The position numbers were made by a program, and so were the translations under genes. Below the pieces are notes generated by a model. The model searched no databases and was not told where the DNA came from. It saw only the letters and a program-made list of their open reading frames with translations. A stretch of 45,585 nt of DNA from Candidatus Gottesmanbacteria bacterium RIFOXYB1_FULL_47_11 (GTDB lineage: Bacteria; Patescibacteriota; Microgenomatia; UBA10105; UBA927). Location: contig MFKE01000019.1 in assembly GCA_001779455.1 (NCBI GenBank), positions 33,201 through 78,785 on the forward strand. The letters run 5' to 3'. Of the stretch, positions 7,501 through 15,404 are shown one piece after another. Numbering within the stretch: the first letter of the stretch is position 1; each line of letters starts with the position of its first letter.

Positions 7501-8240
7501 AAATTGATCCTTTTTTTGCGCCGCCTCCGGCGAAACGGCCGGAGGATGTTACCCTTTTTGCGGGAGGTCAACACACAGGGGAACGAACCATTCAGGAAGA
7601 TGCACTTGCACATTTGAATGATGAATGTTTTGTGGTTGCCGACGGCGTGGGAAGTTTGCCGCATGCTTCGCTGGCGGCGACATTGACGGCAAATACCGCA
7701 ATATGGGCATATAAGGTGGTGCGCACCCGCCCGTTTTATTGGGGGGAAAAGCTCGAGCTTTTAAAGCGTATTTTCCGATCGACAAATCTTACCCTTTGGC
7801 AAAAGCGTCGGGAGAAAGGGTTTGAACAGGGGCTTGCAGCAGCCCTTGCCCTCGTCATCATCGGACCTGATAATTTTTGGGTCGGCTCCTCCGGCAATTG
7901 CAGTTGTTTTCTGTACCGCGAAAGCCTGATTGATGAACTGATTACTCCGGATATCGACGGGGAGGGTATGCTTACGAAAGCGGTCGGATTTGCACGGAAA
8001 CAACTTATTCCGATGCGCAGGTCTGAAAAATTTTTACACGACGACGTTATTCTTCTTTGCACGGATGGTGTAGCAAACTATGTGACGGAGGATCAGATGC
8101 GCAGCGTCTTTGAACAGACCGGCCGTTCGGCAGACTCCATGTCAGTTGCTCTCAACAACCTGCTCACTATAGCACGGCAAAACGGTAGTGACGACAATAT
8201 GGCTGCGTGGCTGATTAAACGTATTACTCAAGAGTTCTAA
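7497..8240 (+). CDS. PP2C-family protein serine/threonine phosphatase
   Basis: A 247-residue PPM/PP2C phosphatase. The metal-binding aspartates are in VVADGVGS (about residues 47-54), LLCTDGVANY (about 183-192) and GSDDNMAAWL near the C-terminus. An early RTIQEDA segment matches the family's first acidic motif. It dephosphorylates Ser/Thr phosphoproteins using two Mn or Mg ions. There is no membrane segment or attached sensor domain. It starts inside the stop codon of sodA, so translation is coupled and the two are one operon. No partner kinase is visible nearby. The pairing with an antioxidant enzyme hints at redox or stress signalling, which is inference. Confidence 0.9.
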   Translation: MKIDPFFAPPPAKRPEDVTLFAGGQHTGERTIQEDALAHLNDECFVVADGVGSLPHASLAATLTANTAIWAYKVVRTRPFYWGEKLELLKRIFRSTNLTLWQKRREKGFEQGLAAALALVIIGPDNFWVGSSGNCSCFLYRESLIDELITPDIDGEGMLTKAVGFARKQLIPMRRSEKFLHDDVILLCTDGVANYVTEDQMRSVFEQTGRSADSMSVALNNLLTIARQNGSDDNMAAWLIKRITQEF

Positions 8241-8250
8241 ATTCTGGTGC

Positions 8251-8279
8251 TTGGTGCGGGTAGTTGAGTGCTTTATACT
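8251..8279 (+). promoter_or_regulatory. Promoter of gapN
   Basis: TTGGTG (8251-8256), a 17-nt spacer and TATACT (8274-8279). The ATG at 8288 is 8 nt after the -10 and no Shine-Dalgarno sequence is present, so the mRNA should have a leader of about 2 nt. Confidence 0.65.
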
Positions 8280-8287
8280 AAATAGAT

Positions 8288-9772
8288 ATGCCCAACGATT
8301 TTTTTCAACCGCTATCCGACACGCAAACGCCCCCGGGATACAATTATTTCAACGGGTCATCGTGGGTAGTAGGTTCCAGCGGTAAAACAAATGCAATCAC
8401 GTCTCCGGTTGACAACAGCGTGGTCGGATCCGTGCCCGTTGTGTCAACCGCAGAAATTGACTCCATCCTTAAAAAGCTGAAGGCAGCCCAACCGGCGTGG
8501 GAGGCAACGCCGCTCAACCAGCGGGTCAAACTCATGCATCTGGTCGCCGATTGGGTGAAGCACCATGAGGAATATCTGACTGCGCTTATGGTTCGTGAGA
8601 TCGGTAAGTCGGTGGGAGAAGCCAAAAGTGAAATTATCCGCACCGCAGAGCTCACGGATTATTTTGCAGATGAAGTCCAATCCATACACGGAGAGACTGT
8701 GGATAGCGATAATTTTCCGGGATATGATAAAGGAAGAATTGCAATTATTGACCGGGCTGCTCATGGCGTCGTTCTGTGTATAGCCCCGTTTAATTATCCG
8801 GTAAATCTTGCGGCAAGCAAAATTGTTCCCGCACTTCTCATGGGAAACACGGTGCTATTCAAACCTCCCACGCAGGGCGCGCTTTGTGGACTACATTTGG
8901 CACGGATTTTTGAAAAAGCAGGCCTGCCGCCGGACGTATTTGCCTGTGTTACCGGCGGGGGATCCCAGGTCGGTGACTATTTAGTTTCACACCCGTTAGT
9001 AGATTCGGTTGCGTTTACCGGAAGTTCCGATACGGGAGTTGCAATAGCAGGCCGTGCGCCAATGAAGCCGCTTCTGTTTGAATGCGGGGGAAATAATGCC
9101 GCGATTGTGTTTCCGGATGCCGACATGGCCCTCACCGCAAAAGAAATCGTTAAGGGGGGATTTTCCTATGCGGGTCAACGGTGTACGGCAATTAAATATG
9201 TCCTCGCCACACAAAACATTATAGATACACTTCTCCCGGTCGTTCTTGAACAAATGAAAACACTCGTGAAAGTCGGTGACCCGAGGAGTCCGGAAACGAA
9301 ACTCGTCGGCCCCGTCATTTCCACGGAAGTTGCCAAAACGTATCAGGGTTGGATTGACGAGTCGGTTTCCCGCGGCGCAAAAGTGGTTTGCGGCGGGACA
9401 CACGAGAATGCGTATATGCAGCCGACCATCCTAAGCGGTGTTGCACCGGATATGCCGGTCGTTGCGCGCGAACTCTTCGGGCCGGTAATTTCCTTCATCA
9501 CAATTACCGGTATGGGAGAAGCATCTGCCATCATCAATGCAACGCGGTTCGGACTGCAAGCCTGTGTGTTTACGCGTGATGAGGGGACGGGACTGCAGTT
9601 TGCCAAATCTCTTAACGTCGGTTCTGTGCAGGTGAACGGGTCACCTCAGCGCGGACCGGACCATTTTCCGTTTTTGGGCGTGAAACAGTCGGGGATCGGT
9701 GTGCAGGGAGTGCACTATTCACTGGAAGCAATGAGCCGTTTGAAGTCAGTCGTCCTCAATAAACCTCAATGA
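8288..9772 (+). CDS. gapN: Non-phosphorylating NADP-dependent glyceraldehyde-3-phosphate dehydrogenase
   Basis: A 494-residue aldehyde dehydrogenase superfamily member. Catalytic residues are Asn169 (APFNY), Glu265 (LLFECGGNN) and the nucleophile Cys299 (GQRCTAIK). The QRCTAIK segment and the C-terminal QRGPDHFPFLG and GIGVQGVHYS blocks match GapN rather than general aldehyde dehydrogenases. GapN oxidises glyceraldehyde 3-phosphate directly to 3-phosphoglycerate, making NADPH and skipping the ATP step of glycolysis. In a cell with a reduced metabolism it would be a source of NADPH, for example for ribonucleotide reduction. It is a single gene with its own promoter and ends convergently with a tiny minus-strand reading frame. 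Confidence 0.9.
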   Translation: MPNDFFQPLSDTQTPPGYNYFNGSSWVVGSSGKTNAITSPVDNSVVGSVPVVSTAEIDSILKKLKAAQPAWEATPLNQRVKLMHLVADWVKHHEEYLTALMVREIGKSVGEAKSEIIRTAELTDYFADEVQSIHGETVDSDNFPGYDKGRIAIIDRAAHGVVLCIAPFNYPVNLAASKIVPALLMGNTVLFKPPTQGALCGLHLARIFEKAGLPPDVFACVTGGGSQVGDYLVSHPLVDSVAFTGSSDTGVAIAGRAPMKPLLFECGGNNAAIVFPDADMALTAKEIVKGGFSYAGQRCTAIKYVLATQNIIDTLLPVVLEQMKTLVKVGDPRSPETKLVGPVISTEVAKTYQGWIDESVSRGAKVVCGGTHENAYMQPTILSGVAPDMPVVARELFGPVISFITITGMGEASAIINATRFGLQACVFTRDEGTGLQFAKSLNVGSVQVNGSPQRGPDHFPFLGVKQSGIGVQGVHYSLEAMSRLKSVVLNKPQ

Positions 9773-9939
9773 GGCTTCGGTTGCGGCGGCTGCGGCGGCT
9801 GTTTTTTTATTTCAACGCCCCGAATAGTGCTCGTAATTATTTTTGGCTCCCATCCCGGGGGAGGATTATGTTCTGGCTTTGGCAGATTCCCTTTTCCCAT
9901 TCCACCGGATCTTGCGCAAAATTCTAATCGTAACGGCAT
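9766..9939 (-). CDS. Small proline-rich hypothetical protein (57 residues)
   Basis: A 57-codon frame starts 12 nt after the stop of the upstream phosphoribosyltransferase gene on the same strand. It encodes a glycine- and basic-residue-rich start and a hydrophilic body with HNPPPGWEPK. The end is QPPQPPQPKPH, a short polyproline stretch. No signal peptide or membrane helix is visible. It fills an otherwise empty 180-nt gap and its stop overlaps the 3' end of gapN by 7 nt. Support comes from position and an open frame with non-random composition; there is no clear ribosome-binding site. It may not be expressed. The CGG-rich run on the plus strand here is the complement of its Pro/Gln codons. 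Confidence 0.45.
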   Translation of the reverse strand: MPLRLEFCARSGGMGKGNLPKPEHNPPPGWEPKIITSTIRGVEIKKQPPQPPQPKPH

Positions 9940-9951
9940 ATAAAATATTCT

Positions 9952-10533
9952 CTAAATTTTAATGTAATGTCTCCGTACAAATGCAATTTGGCTGTCACTA
10001 AATTTTAAGCGTTCAAGAAATGCCTGGATGCGGGCTTTGGATTTTCCCTCTTTTTCCATTTGTTTTGTAATAAGCAGTATCATTTCCGTCGGTTCGTAGG
10101 GGAAAAGGATCCATTTTGTTGTTTGCATGGCAAAATAATCCGGGCGAAACGTCGAGTGCGGCTTATAAAACATGGTGACGGTGGTGATATCTGCCGCCCC
10201 CGCACGACGCAGATATGTGACTGCTCGCTTCAGTGTTTTACCGGAATCTGATACGTCATCAACAAGAAGAATGTGTTTGCCGGAAATAGGATTTTGAAGT
10301 TTAGCCGTGAGCCGGGCTTCTCCATGTGTTTGGATGTCTGAATAGCTTTGAATAGTAATAATAGAAATCGGAATCCGTAGAAAATCAGAAAGGAGATGTC
10401 CGAGTGTTAATCCTCCGCGCGAAATAGCAACAATCTGATCGGCGCGTACGCCGCTTTTGAGCATAGCAGCAGCAAGCTTTTGTGCGTATGAGTGATAGTA
10501 GACCCAGGAGACAGGGAGGTATTTGATTTTCAT
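9952..10533 (-). CDS. Phosphoribosyltransferase (xanthine/hypoxanthine PRTase-like)
   Basis: A 193-residue type I phosphoribosyltransferase. The PRPP-binding loop is ILLVDDVSDSGKTL (about residues 88-101) and the earlier AISRGGLTLG loop binds pyrophosphate. The family transfers the phosphoribosyl group from PRPP to a base. The layout, with a short N-terminal hood beginning with a SWVYYHSYA segment, resembles Gpt-like or archaeal-type purine PRTases. The exact base cannot be read from sequence. A salvage role for purines is likely in an organism that scavenges nucleotides. The C-terminal 40 residues are basic and specific to this protein. It is transcribed divergently from the CMP-kinase-like gene from a shared promoter region. 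Confidence 0.85.
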   Translation of the reverse strand: MKIKYLPVSWVYYHSYAQKLAAAMLKSGVRADQIVAISRGGLTLGHLLSDFLRIPISIITIQSYSDIQTHGEARLTAKLQNPISGKHILLVDDVSDSGKTLKRAVTYLRRAGAADITTVTMFYKPHSTFRPDYFAMQTTKWILFPYEPTEMILLITKQMEKEGKSKARIQAFLERLKFSDSQIAFVRRHYIKI

Positions 10534-10538
10534 AGTTA

Positions 10539-10581
10539 CTTATAGGATGTTGCTTGACGAAAGTCAATATGTCTTTATAAT
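10539..10581. promoter_or_regulatory. Divergent promoters sharing one palindromic -35 region
   Basis: Plus strand: TTGACG (10554-10559), 16-nt spacer, TATAAT (10576-10581), then exactly 6 nt to the ATG at 10588. Minus strand: TTGACT (10567-10562), 17-nt spacer, TATAAG (10544-10539), then 5 nt to the ATG at 10533. Both -35 boxes come from the palindrome TTGACGAAAGTCAA (10554-10567). The two polymerases should compete, and both mRNAs look leaderless. Confidence 0.65.
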
Positions 10582-10587
10582 GGGAAT

Positions 10588-11193
10588 ATGGATCAGGGTA
10601 AAATGCTTAAATACGCAAGTATTGCCATCTCCGGCCGGCCGGGCGCAGGCCGCAGCACGCTTCTTAAAAATATCCGTCCCATTGTTGAGCCCTTAGGGTG
10701 GGAAGTATTTTCCGGTGGTGATTGGTCGCGCCAATTCGCCATTAAAGAGGGGAAGCATGCTGCGAGCGACCCCAAGCACCATCTGGCGACCGATTACAGT
10801 GATGAGATTGATCATCAAATAGATGCAGCAATGCGCAAAAAGCTTTCCGACCCGGGTGTGCATGTTGCCGTTGAGTCATGGATTGCCGGTTGGAACATGC
10901 GGGGCTTGAAGCATGTTTTGAAAGTGCTTCTTATGTGTGACGATGCACTTCGGGTAGACCGTGTGGTCAACCGGGACAACACGACCGTTGAAGAGGCAAA
11001 AAATCATTTGTTTATGCGCGAGGAGGCAAATGTATCCAAATGGAAACGCATGTACGGGGTGACCGATTTTTGGGATCCGAAATATTACGACTTGGTCATC
11101 AACACATACTCGCACGGACCGAAAGAAACCCTCGACCTTGTTCTTCAGGCGCTTGGATATTTTACCGCTAACGGACAGGCTGCCAAGAAATAA
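10588..11193 (+). CDS. Cytidylate kinase-like P-loop kinase
   Basis: A 201-residue P-loop kinase. The Walker A motif is GRPGAGRST (about residues 16-24). The later segment with RVVNRDNTTVEEA and the lid-like WKRMYGVTDFWDP, then YYDLVINT, follows the layout of type 2 (archaeal-type) cytidylate kinases. It probably phosphorylates CMP/dCMP or another small nucleotide with ATP. The acceptor site is less conserved than in Cmk, so the substrate is not certain. It has a strong leaderless promoter and is followed after 24 nt by an HD-domain gene, probably co-transcribed. Another nucleotide gene, the PRTase, diverges from it, so this is a small nucleotide-metabolism cluster. Confidence 0.8.
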   Translation: MDQGKMLKYASIAISGRPGAGRSTLLKNIRPIVEPLGWEVFSGGDWSRQFAIKEGKHAASDPKHHLATDYSDEIDHQIDAAMRKKLSDPGVHVAVESWIAGWNMRGLKHVLKVLLMCDDALRVDRVVNRDNTTVEEAKNHLFMREEANVSKWKRMYGVTDFWDPKYYDLVINTYSHGPKETLDLVLQALGYFTANGQAAKK

Positions 11194-11217
11194 TTGTTCA
11201 CGTTTTTTGATGTTTTT

Positions 11218-11739
11218 ATGATTCCTACGGAAGAAGAGATAAAAAAATTGTGGGATACGTATCAATTGCCCGATACAAAGCGGGTTCATGTGAGGCTTGT
11301 TGCGCGCGTTGCAAAATTTTTTGCAGAAAAAATACCGGTGCATACCAACCTACTGGTTGCTGCAGCGCTTCTTCACGATATAGACAAAGCAGCAGAAAAA
11401 TTACCCGGTGAACGGCATCCGGACGGCGCCGTGCGGATTCTCCGGGAAGAGGGGATGGGAGAGGTGGCAGATATTGTCGCGACACACCCCTTACACGCGA
11501 TTCTCGATCCTACAATTTGTCCCAAAACGATTGAACAGAAGATTTTGTACCTCGCAGACAAGATGGTCAAGTATGATATAGTCGGGGTTGACCAACGATT
11601 TGCTCTTTGGCGCGCAGAACAATTACCGCAGGAGGCACGAGAAATTTTAGACGCCAGTTACCCGAAAGTGAAAGCGTTAGAAAAAGAAGTGTTCAATATT
11701 GCCGGAATAACGCATGCGGACATAGCGCGCCTTGCATAA
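11218..11739 (+). CDS. HD-domain phosphohydrolase
   Basis: A 173-residue HD-domain protein. A first histidine lies in the RVHVRLVARVA helix, the HD pair in LLHDIDKAA (about residues 53-61), and further metal-binding candidates in GERHPDGA and VATHPLHAI. The family hydrolyses phosphate esters of nucleotides or RNA with bound metal ions. Substrate is unknown. The neighbouring nucleotide kinase suggests a nucleotide, which is inference. The ATG at 11218 is preferred over the TTG at 11194, since the extra residues (MFTFFDVF) do not fit the family start. No Shine-Dalgarno is seen, so expression probably follows from the upstream kinase gene. Confidence 0.8.
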   Translation: MIPTEEEIKKLWDTYQLPDTKRVHVRLVARVAKFFAEKIPVHTNLLVAAALLHDIDKAAEKLPGERHPDGAVRILREEGMGEVADIVATHPLHAILDPTICPKTIEQKILYLADKMVKYDIVGVDQRFALWRAEQLPQEAREILDASYPKVKALEKEVFNIAGITHADIARLA

Positions 11740-11769
11740 GAGTTGTATACTATGTAAAGGAGGCAACAT

Positions 11770-12309
11770 ATGAAACATTTACTCATCTTAGTCACTTCAA
11801 TAGTGCTGGCAGGTTCTTTTTTCAGCGTGCAGGCGGTTGCCCCAGATTTGGCTACAACAACTTCGGGGGAGATAGTTGAATATACACTTCCGTACCCGGG
11901 GCTTCTTCCTGATAGTCCGCTCTACGTTTTTAAACAGGTGCGGGATTGGATTATGGAGAAGTTAATTGCAGACCCGTTGAAAAAAACCGAGTTTTATATC
12001 CTGCAGGGTGATAAGCGGTTAAACATGGGCATGATGTTGAACCAAAGCGGTAAGGTGGTGCTAGGAGAACAAATAATTTCTAAAGGATCCAAGTATATGA
12101 ACAATGCGATACAGCAACTACTAGTGCAGAAGTCGCAAGGGAAAGACGTGCCGGCGTATATTATAGATAAAATTACCCGGGCCCTTGCCAAACACGGGGA
12201 AATAATTCAGGCGGAACTGACCCGCGCGGGAGACGGGCAGAAGGCGGGGCTTACTGCGTCGCTGACACTTATTACTCAACTACAGGGAGAGCTCGTCAAG
12301 CTTAAGTAA
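11770..12309 (+). CDS. Secreted DUF5667-like protein
   Basis: A 179-residue protein with a signal peptide (about residues 1-23, cut near SVQAVA). The body begins YTLPYPGLLPDSPLYVFKQV and continues with a LIADPLKKTEFYILQGDKRL helix, the hallmark of the DUF5667 family found in many candidate-phyla bacteria. The rest is helical. Function is unknown; the proteins are exported and probably sit in the envelope. A strong ribosome-binding site (AAAGGAGG) lies 6 nt before the ATG, and TATACT at 11746-11751 is a likely -10. Nothing else of note up to the nrdR control region. Confidence 0.85.
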   Translation: MKHLLILVTSIVLAGSFFSVQAVAPDLATTTSGEIVEYTLPYPGLLPDSPLYVFKQVRDWIMEKLIADPLKKTEFYILQGDKRLNMGMMLNQSGKVVLGEQIISKGSKYMNNAIQQLLVQKSQGKDVPAYIIDKITRALAKHGEIIQAELTRAGDGQKAGLTASLTLITQLQGELVKLK

Positions 12310-12399
12310 GCAAATAGGATTTTCCCCGTACTTTTTCTTCACGGAGCATCATCAGCTTCAATAGAAAATACTGCCCGTATTTGATATAGATATTGCCAG

Positions 12400-12452
12400 T
12401 TGACGGCAGTTATTTAGTGTCATACGATTAATTCCGGCACCACACATAGTGT
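12400..12452 (+). promoter_or_regulatory. Promoter with tandem candidate NrdR boxes upstream of nrdR-nrdJ
   Basis: In the 239-nt gap before nrdR there is TTGACG (12400-12405), a 17-nt spacer and TACGAT (12423-12428). Two sites resembling the 16-nt NrdR box (acaCwAtATaTwGtgt) lie at 12405-12420 and 12437-12452. The second matches 12 of 16 positions (right half ATAGTGT). The first matches 9, nearly all in its right half (TTTAGTGT). Their ends are 32 nt apart, about three helical turns, the usual spacing of paired NrdR boxes. One overlaps the promoter spacer and the other the likely start of transcription, which fits repression. A second -10-like TATAAT lies at 12526-12531. The rest of the gap shows nothing clear. 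Confidence 0.6.
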
Positions 12453-12548
12453 TTTATATTTCATTCGTGAAATAACTGAATAGTCAAAACTGATCTCTTG
12501 TAAAAGGAAAAATATTGTTTATATTTATAATCCTGTGCCAACAATTAA

Positions 12549-12995
12549 ATGAAGTGTCCGTATTGTAATTTTGATAATACCGATGTTATTGAAACCAGGG
12601 ACAGCGAAGATTTGTCAGTAACACGCCGCAGGCGCACATGCAGCAAATGTGAGAAACGGTTTACGACATATGAGCGGATTGAAACAGTCCCGATCACTGT
12701 AATAAAAAAAGATGACCGGCGGGAGACATTCGACCGGGAAAAATTAAAGCGGGGCATCTGGAGGGCAAGCGGAAAAACGACGATTAAGGCAACCGATGTG
12801 GACCGGATTGTGGACGAAGTGGAGCGGGAGCTGATCGGCGGTGATTCAACGGAAGTAGCAAGCAAGAAAATCGGAGAACTGGTTGCCAAACGGTTAAAGA
12901 AATTAGACAAACTGGCATATATTCGTTTTGCTAGTGTATTTAAACAATTTGTTGACATTGAAGACTTAGATAAAGAAATAAAAAAATTGCTCTAA
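12549..12995 (+). CDS. nrdR: Transcriptional repressor NrdR
   Basis: A 148-residue NrdR of normal length. The N-terminal zinc ribbon has Cys3, Cys6, Cys31 and Cys34 (CPYC and CSKC), followed by RFTTYERIE, the family signature. An ATP-cone domain (about residues 48-138) binds ATP or dATP and lets the protein sense deoxynucleotide levels. NrdR represses ribonucleotide reductase genes by binding paired NrdR boxes. It is the first gene of an operon with nrdJ (6-nt gap) and the adenosyltransferase. Candidate NrdR boxes at its own promoter indicate that it controls itself and the reductase together. Confidence 0.96.
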   Translation: MKCPYCNFDNTDVIETRDSEDLSVTRRRRTCSKCEKRFTTYERIETVPITVIKKDDRRETFDREKLKRGIWRASGKTTIKATDVDRIVDEVERELIGGDSTEVASKKIGELVAKRLKKLDKLAYIRFASVFKQFVDIEDLDKEIKKLL

Positions 12996-13001
12996 AACTA
13001 T

Positions 13002-15401
13002 ATGGAACTATCAGGCATACGCAAAACAGTTTTTTTAGATAGGTACGCCCTCAAAGATGAAAACGGCAAAGCTATAGAAGAAACTCCCGAGCAGATGTGG
13101 CGGCGGGTTGCCCATGCCATAGCCCGGATAGAACCCAAAAGCGGACGCGACTCGTGGGAAGAAAAGTTTTATGCGGCCATGCAGGATTTTGCATTTGTAC
13201 CGGGGGGACGCATACTCTCGGGAGCCGGAACCGGCTACAAAGTAACCTTTTATAATTGTTTCGTCATTCCGTCCCCACACGATTCCCGCGGCGGAATTCT
13301 CAAAACACTCGGGCAAATGGTCGAAATTATGTCCCGGGGCGGCGGGGTGGGCATAAATCTCTCCAGCCTCAGGCCGCGCGGCGCACGGGTAAATAAAGTA
13401 AACGGATTTTCATCCGGTCCCTGCAACTGGGCAGAGCTGTTTAGTGTAGCCACTAAAGATATTATCCAGCAGGGAGGATCCCGCCGCGGCGCTCTCATGC
13501 TTATGTTGTGGGATTGGCATCCGGATGTGGAGGAATTTATCACCGTGAAACAAGATCTGACACGCATCAACGGCGCAAATCTTTCCGTCTGTGTTTCGGA
13601 TGCTTTTATGGACGCGGTTGCGAAAGATGCCGATTGGGATTTGGTTTTTCCCGACAAAACAGATCCGGATTACGATACAAAATGGGATGGATATCTGCCG
13701 AACTGGATTGCACTTGGTAAAAAGCCGATTGTGCAAAAGACCGTGAAGGCGCGCGCATTGTGGGATCTTATAGCAACCGCCGCATGGAAATCTGCCGAGC
13801 CGGGGGTTGTGTTCATGGAACGGTATAACAAATGGTTTAATAATTATTATTATGAATATATTAACTGCGTTAATCCGTGCGGAGAAGAGGGGTTGCCCAA
13901 TTGGGGCGTCTGCAATTTGTGTTCCATAAATCTTTCGGCATTGGTGAACGATAACGGGGAGATGAACTGGGAGCGGCTTACGGATATCGCGAAAGTAGGC
14001 GTCCGGTTTCAGGATGACGTCATCGACGCGGATTTTTATGTGTTTGATGAAATAAAGAAAGTCCAACAACGGGGCGAACGGCGCATAGGGCTTGGGACCA
14101 TGGGTCTCGGGGACGCGCTTATCAAAATGAAAATACGATACGGATCCAAGGAAAGTCTCCCTGTTATCGACAAAATTTATAAAACAATCCGTGATGCTGC
14201 GTATGAAGCCTCGGTGGAAATTGCAAAAGAGAAAGGACCGTTCCCGAAGATCGATAAGAAAAAACATCTGGACGCATATTTTATTAAACAACTGCCGGAC
14301 GCAGTGAAGAAAAAGATGAAAAAATACGGAGTACGAAATTCCGTCATCCTGCAGCAGGCCCCTACGGGTTCCACCTCACTTATGGCAGGAGTCTCCAGCG
14401 GAATTGAGCCGGTATATGAGTTTGAATTTATCCGCCGAGACCGGCTTGGAGAACATATTCTCCGCCATCCGCTGTTTGACGCATGGCATGAAGAGTTTAT
14501 CAAAACGCACGGCAGGGAACCCGCAAAAGAAGATCGTCCTGACTGGTTTGTCTCCGCAAACGATTTAACGCCGGAGGACCATGTGTATGTTCAGGCTACT
14601 ATACAAAAGTATGTTGATGCCTCCATCAGTAAAACGGTCAATGCACCGGCGACACACACTGTAGAAGACGTGAAGCGTTTATATACCCTGGCCTACAAAG
14701 AAGGATGCAAAGGTATCGCGTATATGCGCGAAGGATCCCGCGCAGGAGTGCTGACGCGTACGGAAGAAAAACCCGCCGTCAAGGAAAGTATCCCCACGCC
14801 ACCCGAGGTGAAGCCGCGTCCGGCGGTGCTTGCGGGCTCTACGTATCGCGTAGAAACACCGGTCGGAGAGGCATATGTAACGATTAACACCAATGGCGGT
14901 AATCAACCCGTGGAGATGTTTATTAATGTCGGTAAAGCAGGCAGCGATGTGACCGCCATGGCAGAGGCACTCGGTAAAATTATTTCCCTGACTCTGAGGA
15001 TGGCCTCCCCGTTGCCCCCCATGGAACGGGCCAAAAAAATTGCATCGATGCTTGTAGGGATCGGCGGAGCGCGGAGTCTCGGGTTTGGCGAAAACCGCGT
15101 ACGCAGTCTTCCGGATGCGATCGCGAAAATTATTGACCGCCACTTCGGATTTTTCCCAAAGCGGCATCTCAGTGATGCGGCACCAACCGGAAACGGTAAT
15201 GGTAACGGCAACAAGCCGGCTGCCCAGACGATTGAGGAGGCGGTAGTAAATTTAGGCGCCCAACCGATAGCCGCAACAGCTGCCGTACCGCAGGAAAACC
15301 GGATGGTAACGGTAGACTTATGCCCGAGCTGCGGAGAAGCAAGTCTTGTTTTTGAAGAATCCTGCAAGAAGTGCTACAGTTGCGGCTACTCCGAGTGTTA
15401 A
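13002..15401 (+). CDS. nrdJ: Adenosylcobalamin-dependent (class II) ribonucleoside reductase
   Basis: A 799-residue class II ribonucleotide reductase, which makes deoxynucleotides using a thiyl radical generated from adenosylcobalamin. The active-site signature NPCGE is at 291-295, with Cys293 the radical cysteine. Cys86 and Cys304 are the probable reducible pair, 11 residues from Cys293 to Cys304 as in Thermotoga NrdJ. The C-terminus carries CPSC (774-777) and CKKCYSCGYSEC (788-799), combining a zinc-ribbon-like motif with the thiols that pass electrons to the active site. There is no N-terminal ATP cone. No other reductase is seen in the window. The enzyme makes the cell depend on B12, which explains the downstream genes. 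The ATG is 7 nt after the nrdR stop codon. Confidence 0.96.
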   Translation: MELSGIRKTVFLDRYALKDENGKAIEETPEQMWRRVAHAIARIEPKSGRDSWEEKFYAAMQDFAFVPGGRILSGAGTGYKVTFYNCFVIPSPHDSRGGILKTLGQMVEIMSRGGGVGINLSSLRPRGARVNKVNGFSSGPCNWAELFSVATKDIIQQGGSRRGALMLMLWDWHPDVEEFITVKQDLTRINGANLSVCVSDAFMDAVAKDADWDLVFPDKTDPDYDTKWDGYLPNWIALGKKPIVQKTVKARALWDLIATAAWKSAEPGVVFMERYNKWFNNYYYEYINCVNPCGEEGLPNWGVCNLCSINLSALVNDNGEMNWERLTDIAKVGVRFQDDVIDADFYVFDEIKKVQQRGERRIGLGTMGLGDALIKMKIRYGSKESLPVIDKIYKTIRDAAYEASVEIAKEKGPFPKIDKKKHLDAYFIKQLPDAVKKKMKKYGVRNSVILQQAPTGSTSLMAGVSSGIEPVYEFEFIRRDRLGEHILRHPLFDAWHEEFIKTHGREPAKEDRPDWFVSANDLTPEDHVYVQATIQKYVDASISKTVNAPATHTVEDVKRLYTLAYKEGCKGIAYMREGSRAGVLTRTEEKPAVKESIPTPPEVKPRPAVLAGSTYRVETPVGEAYVTINTNGGNQPVEMFINVGKAGSDVTAMAEALGKIISLTLRMASPLPPMERAKKIASMLVGIGGARSLGFGENRVRSLPDAIAKIIDRHFGFFPKRHLSDAAPTGNGNGNGNKPAAQTIEEAVVNLGAQPIAATAAVPQENRMVTVDLCPSCGEASLVFEESCKKCYSCGYSEC

Positions 15402-15404
15402 TCT

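Noticed and set aside
9780..9810. CGG-rich run and T-tract after gapN as a terminator
   Set aside because: The run is G/C-skewed with no complementary arm, so no hairpin can form; it is the complement of Pro/Gln codons of the small minus-strand frame.
12310..12548. A second cobalamin riboswitch upstream of nrdR-nrdJ
   Set aside because: No GCTG-CCGCAAC core or B12 box is present; only NrdR-like boxes and promoter elements are seen.
13410..14291. Long antisense open frame (293 codons) inside nrdJ
   Set aside because: It is the mirror of a strongly conserved coding region and has no family likeness; nrdJ on the plus strand explains the codons.
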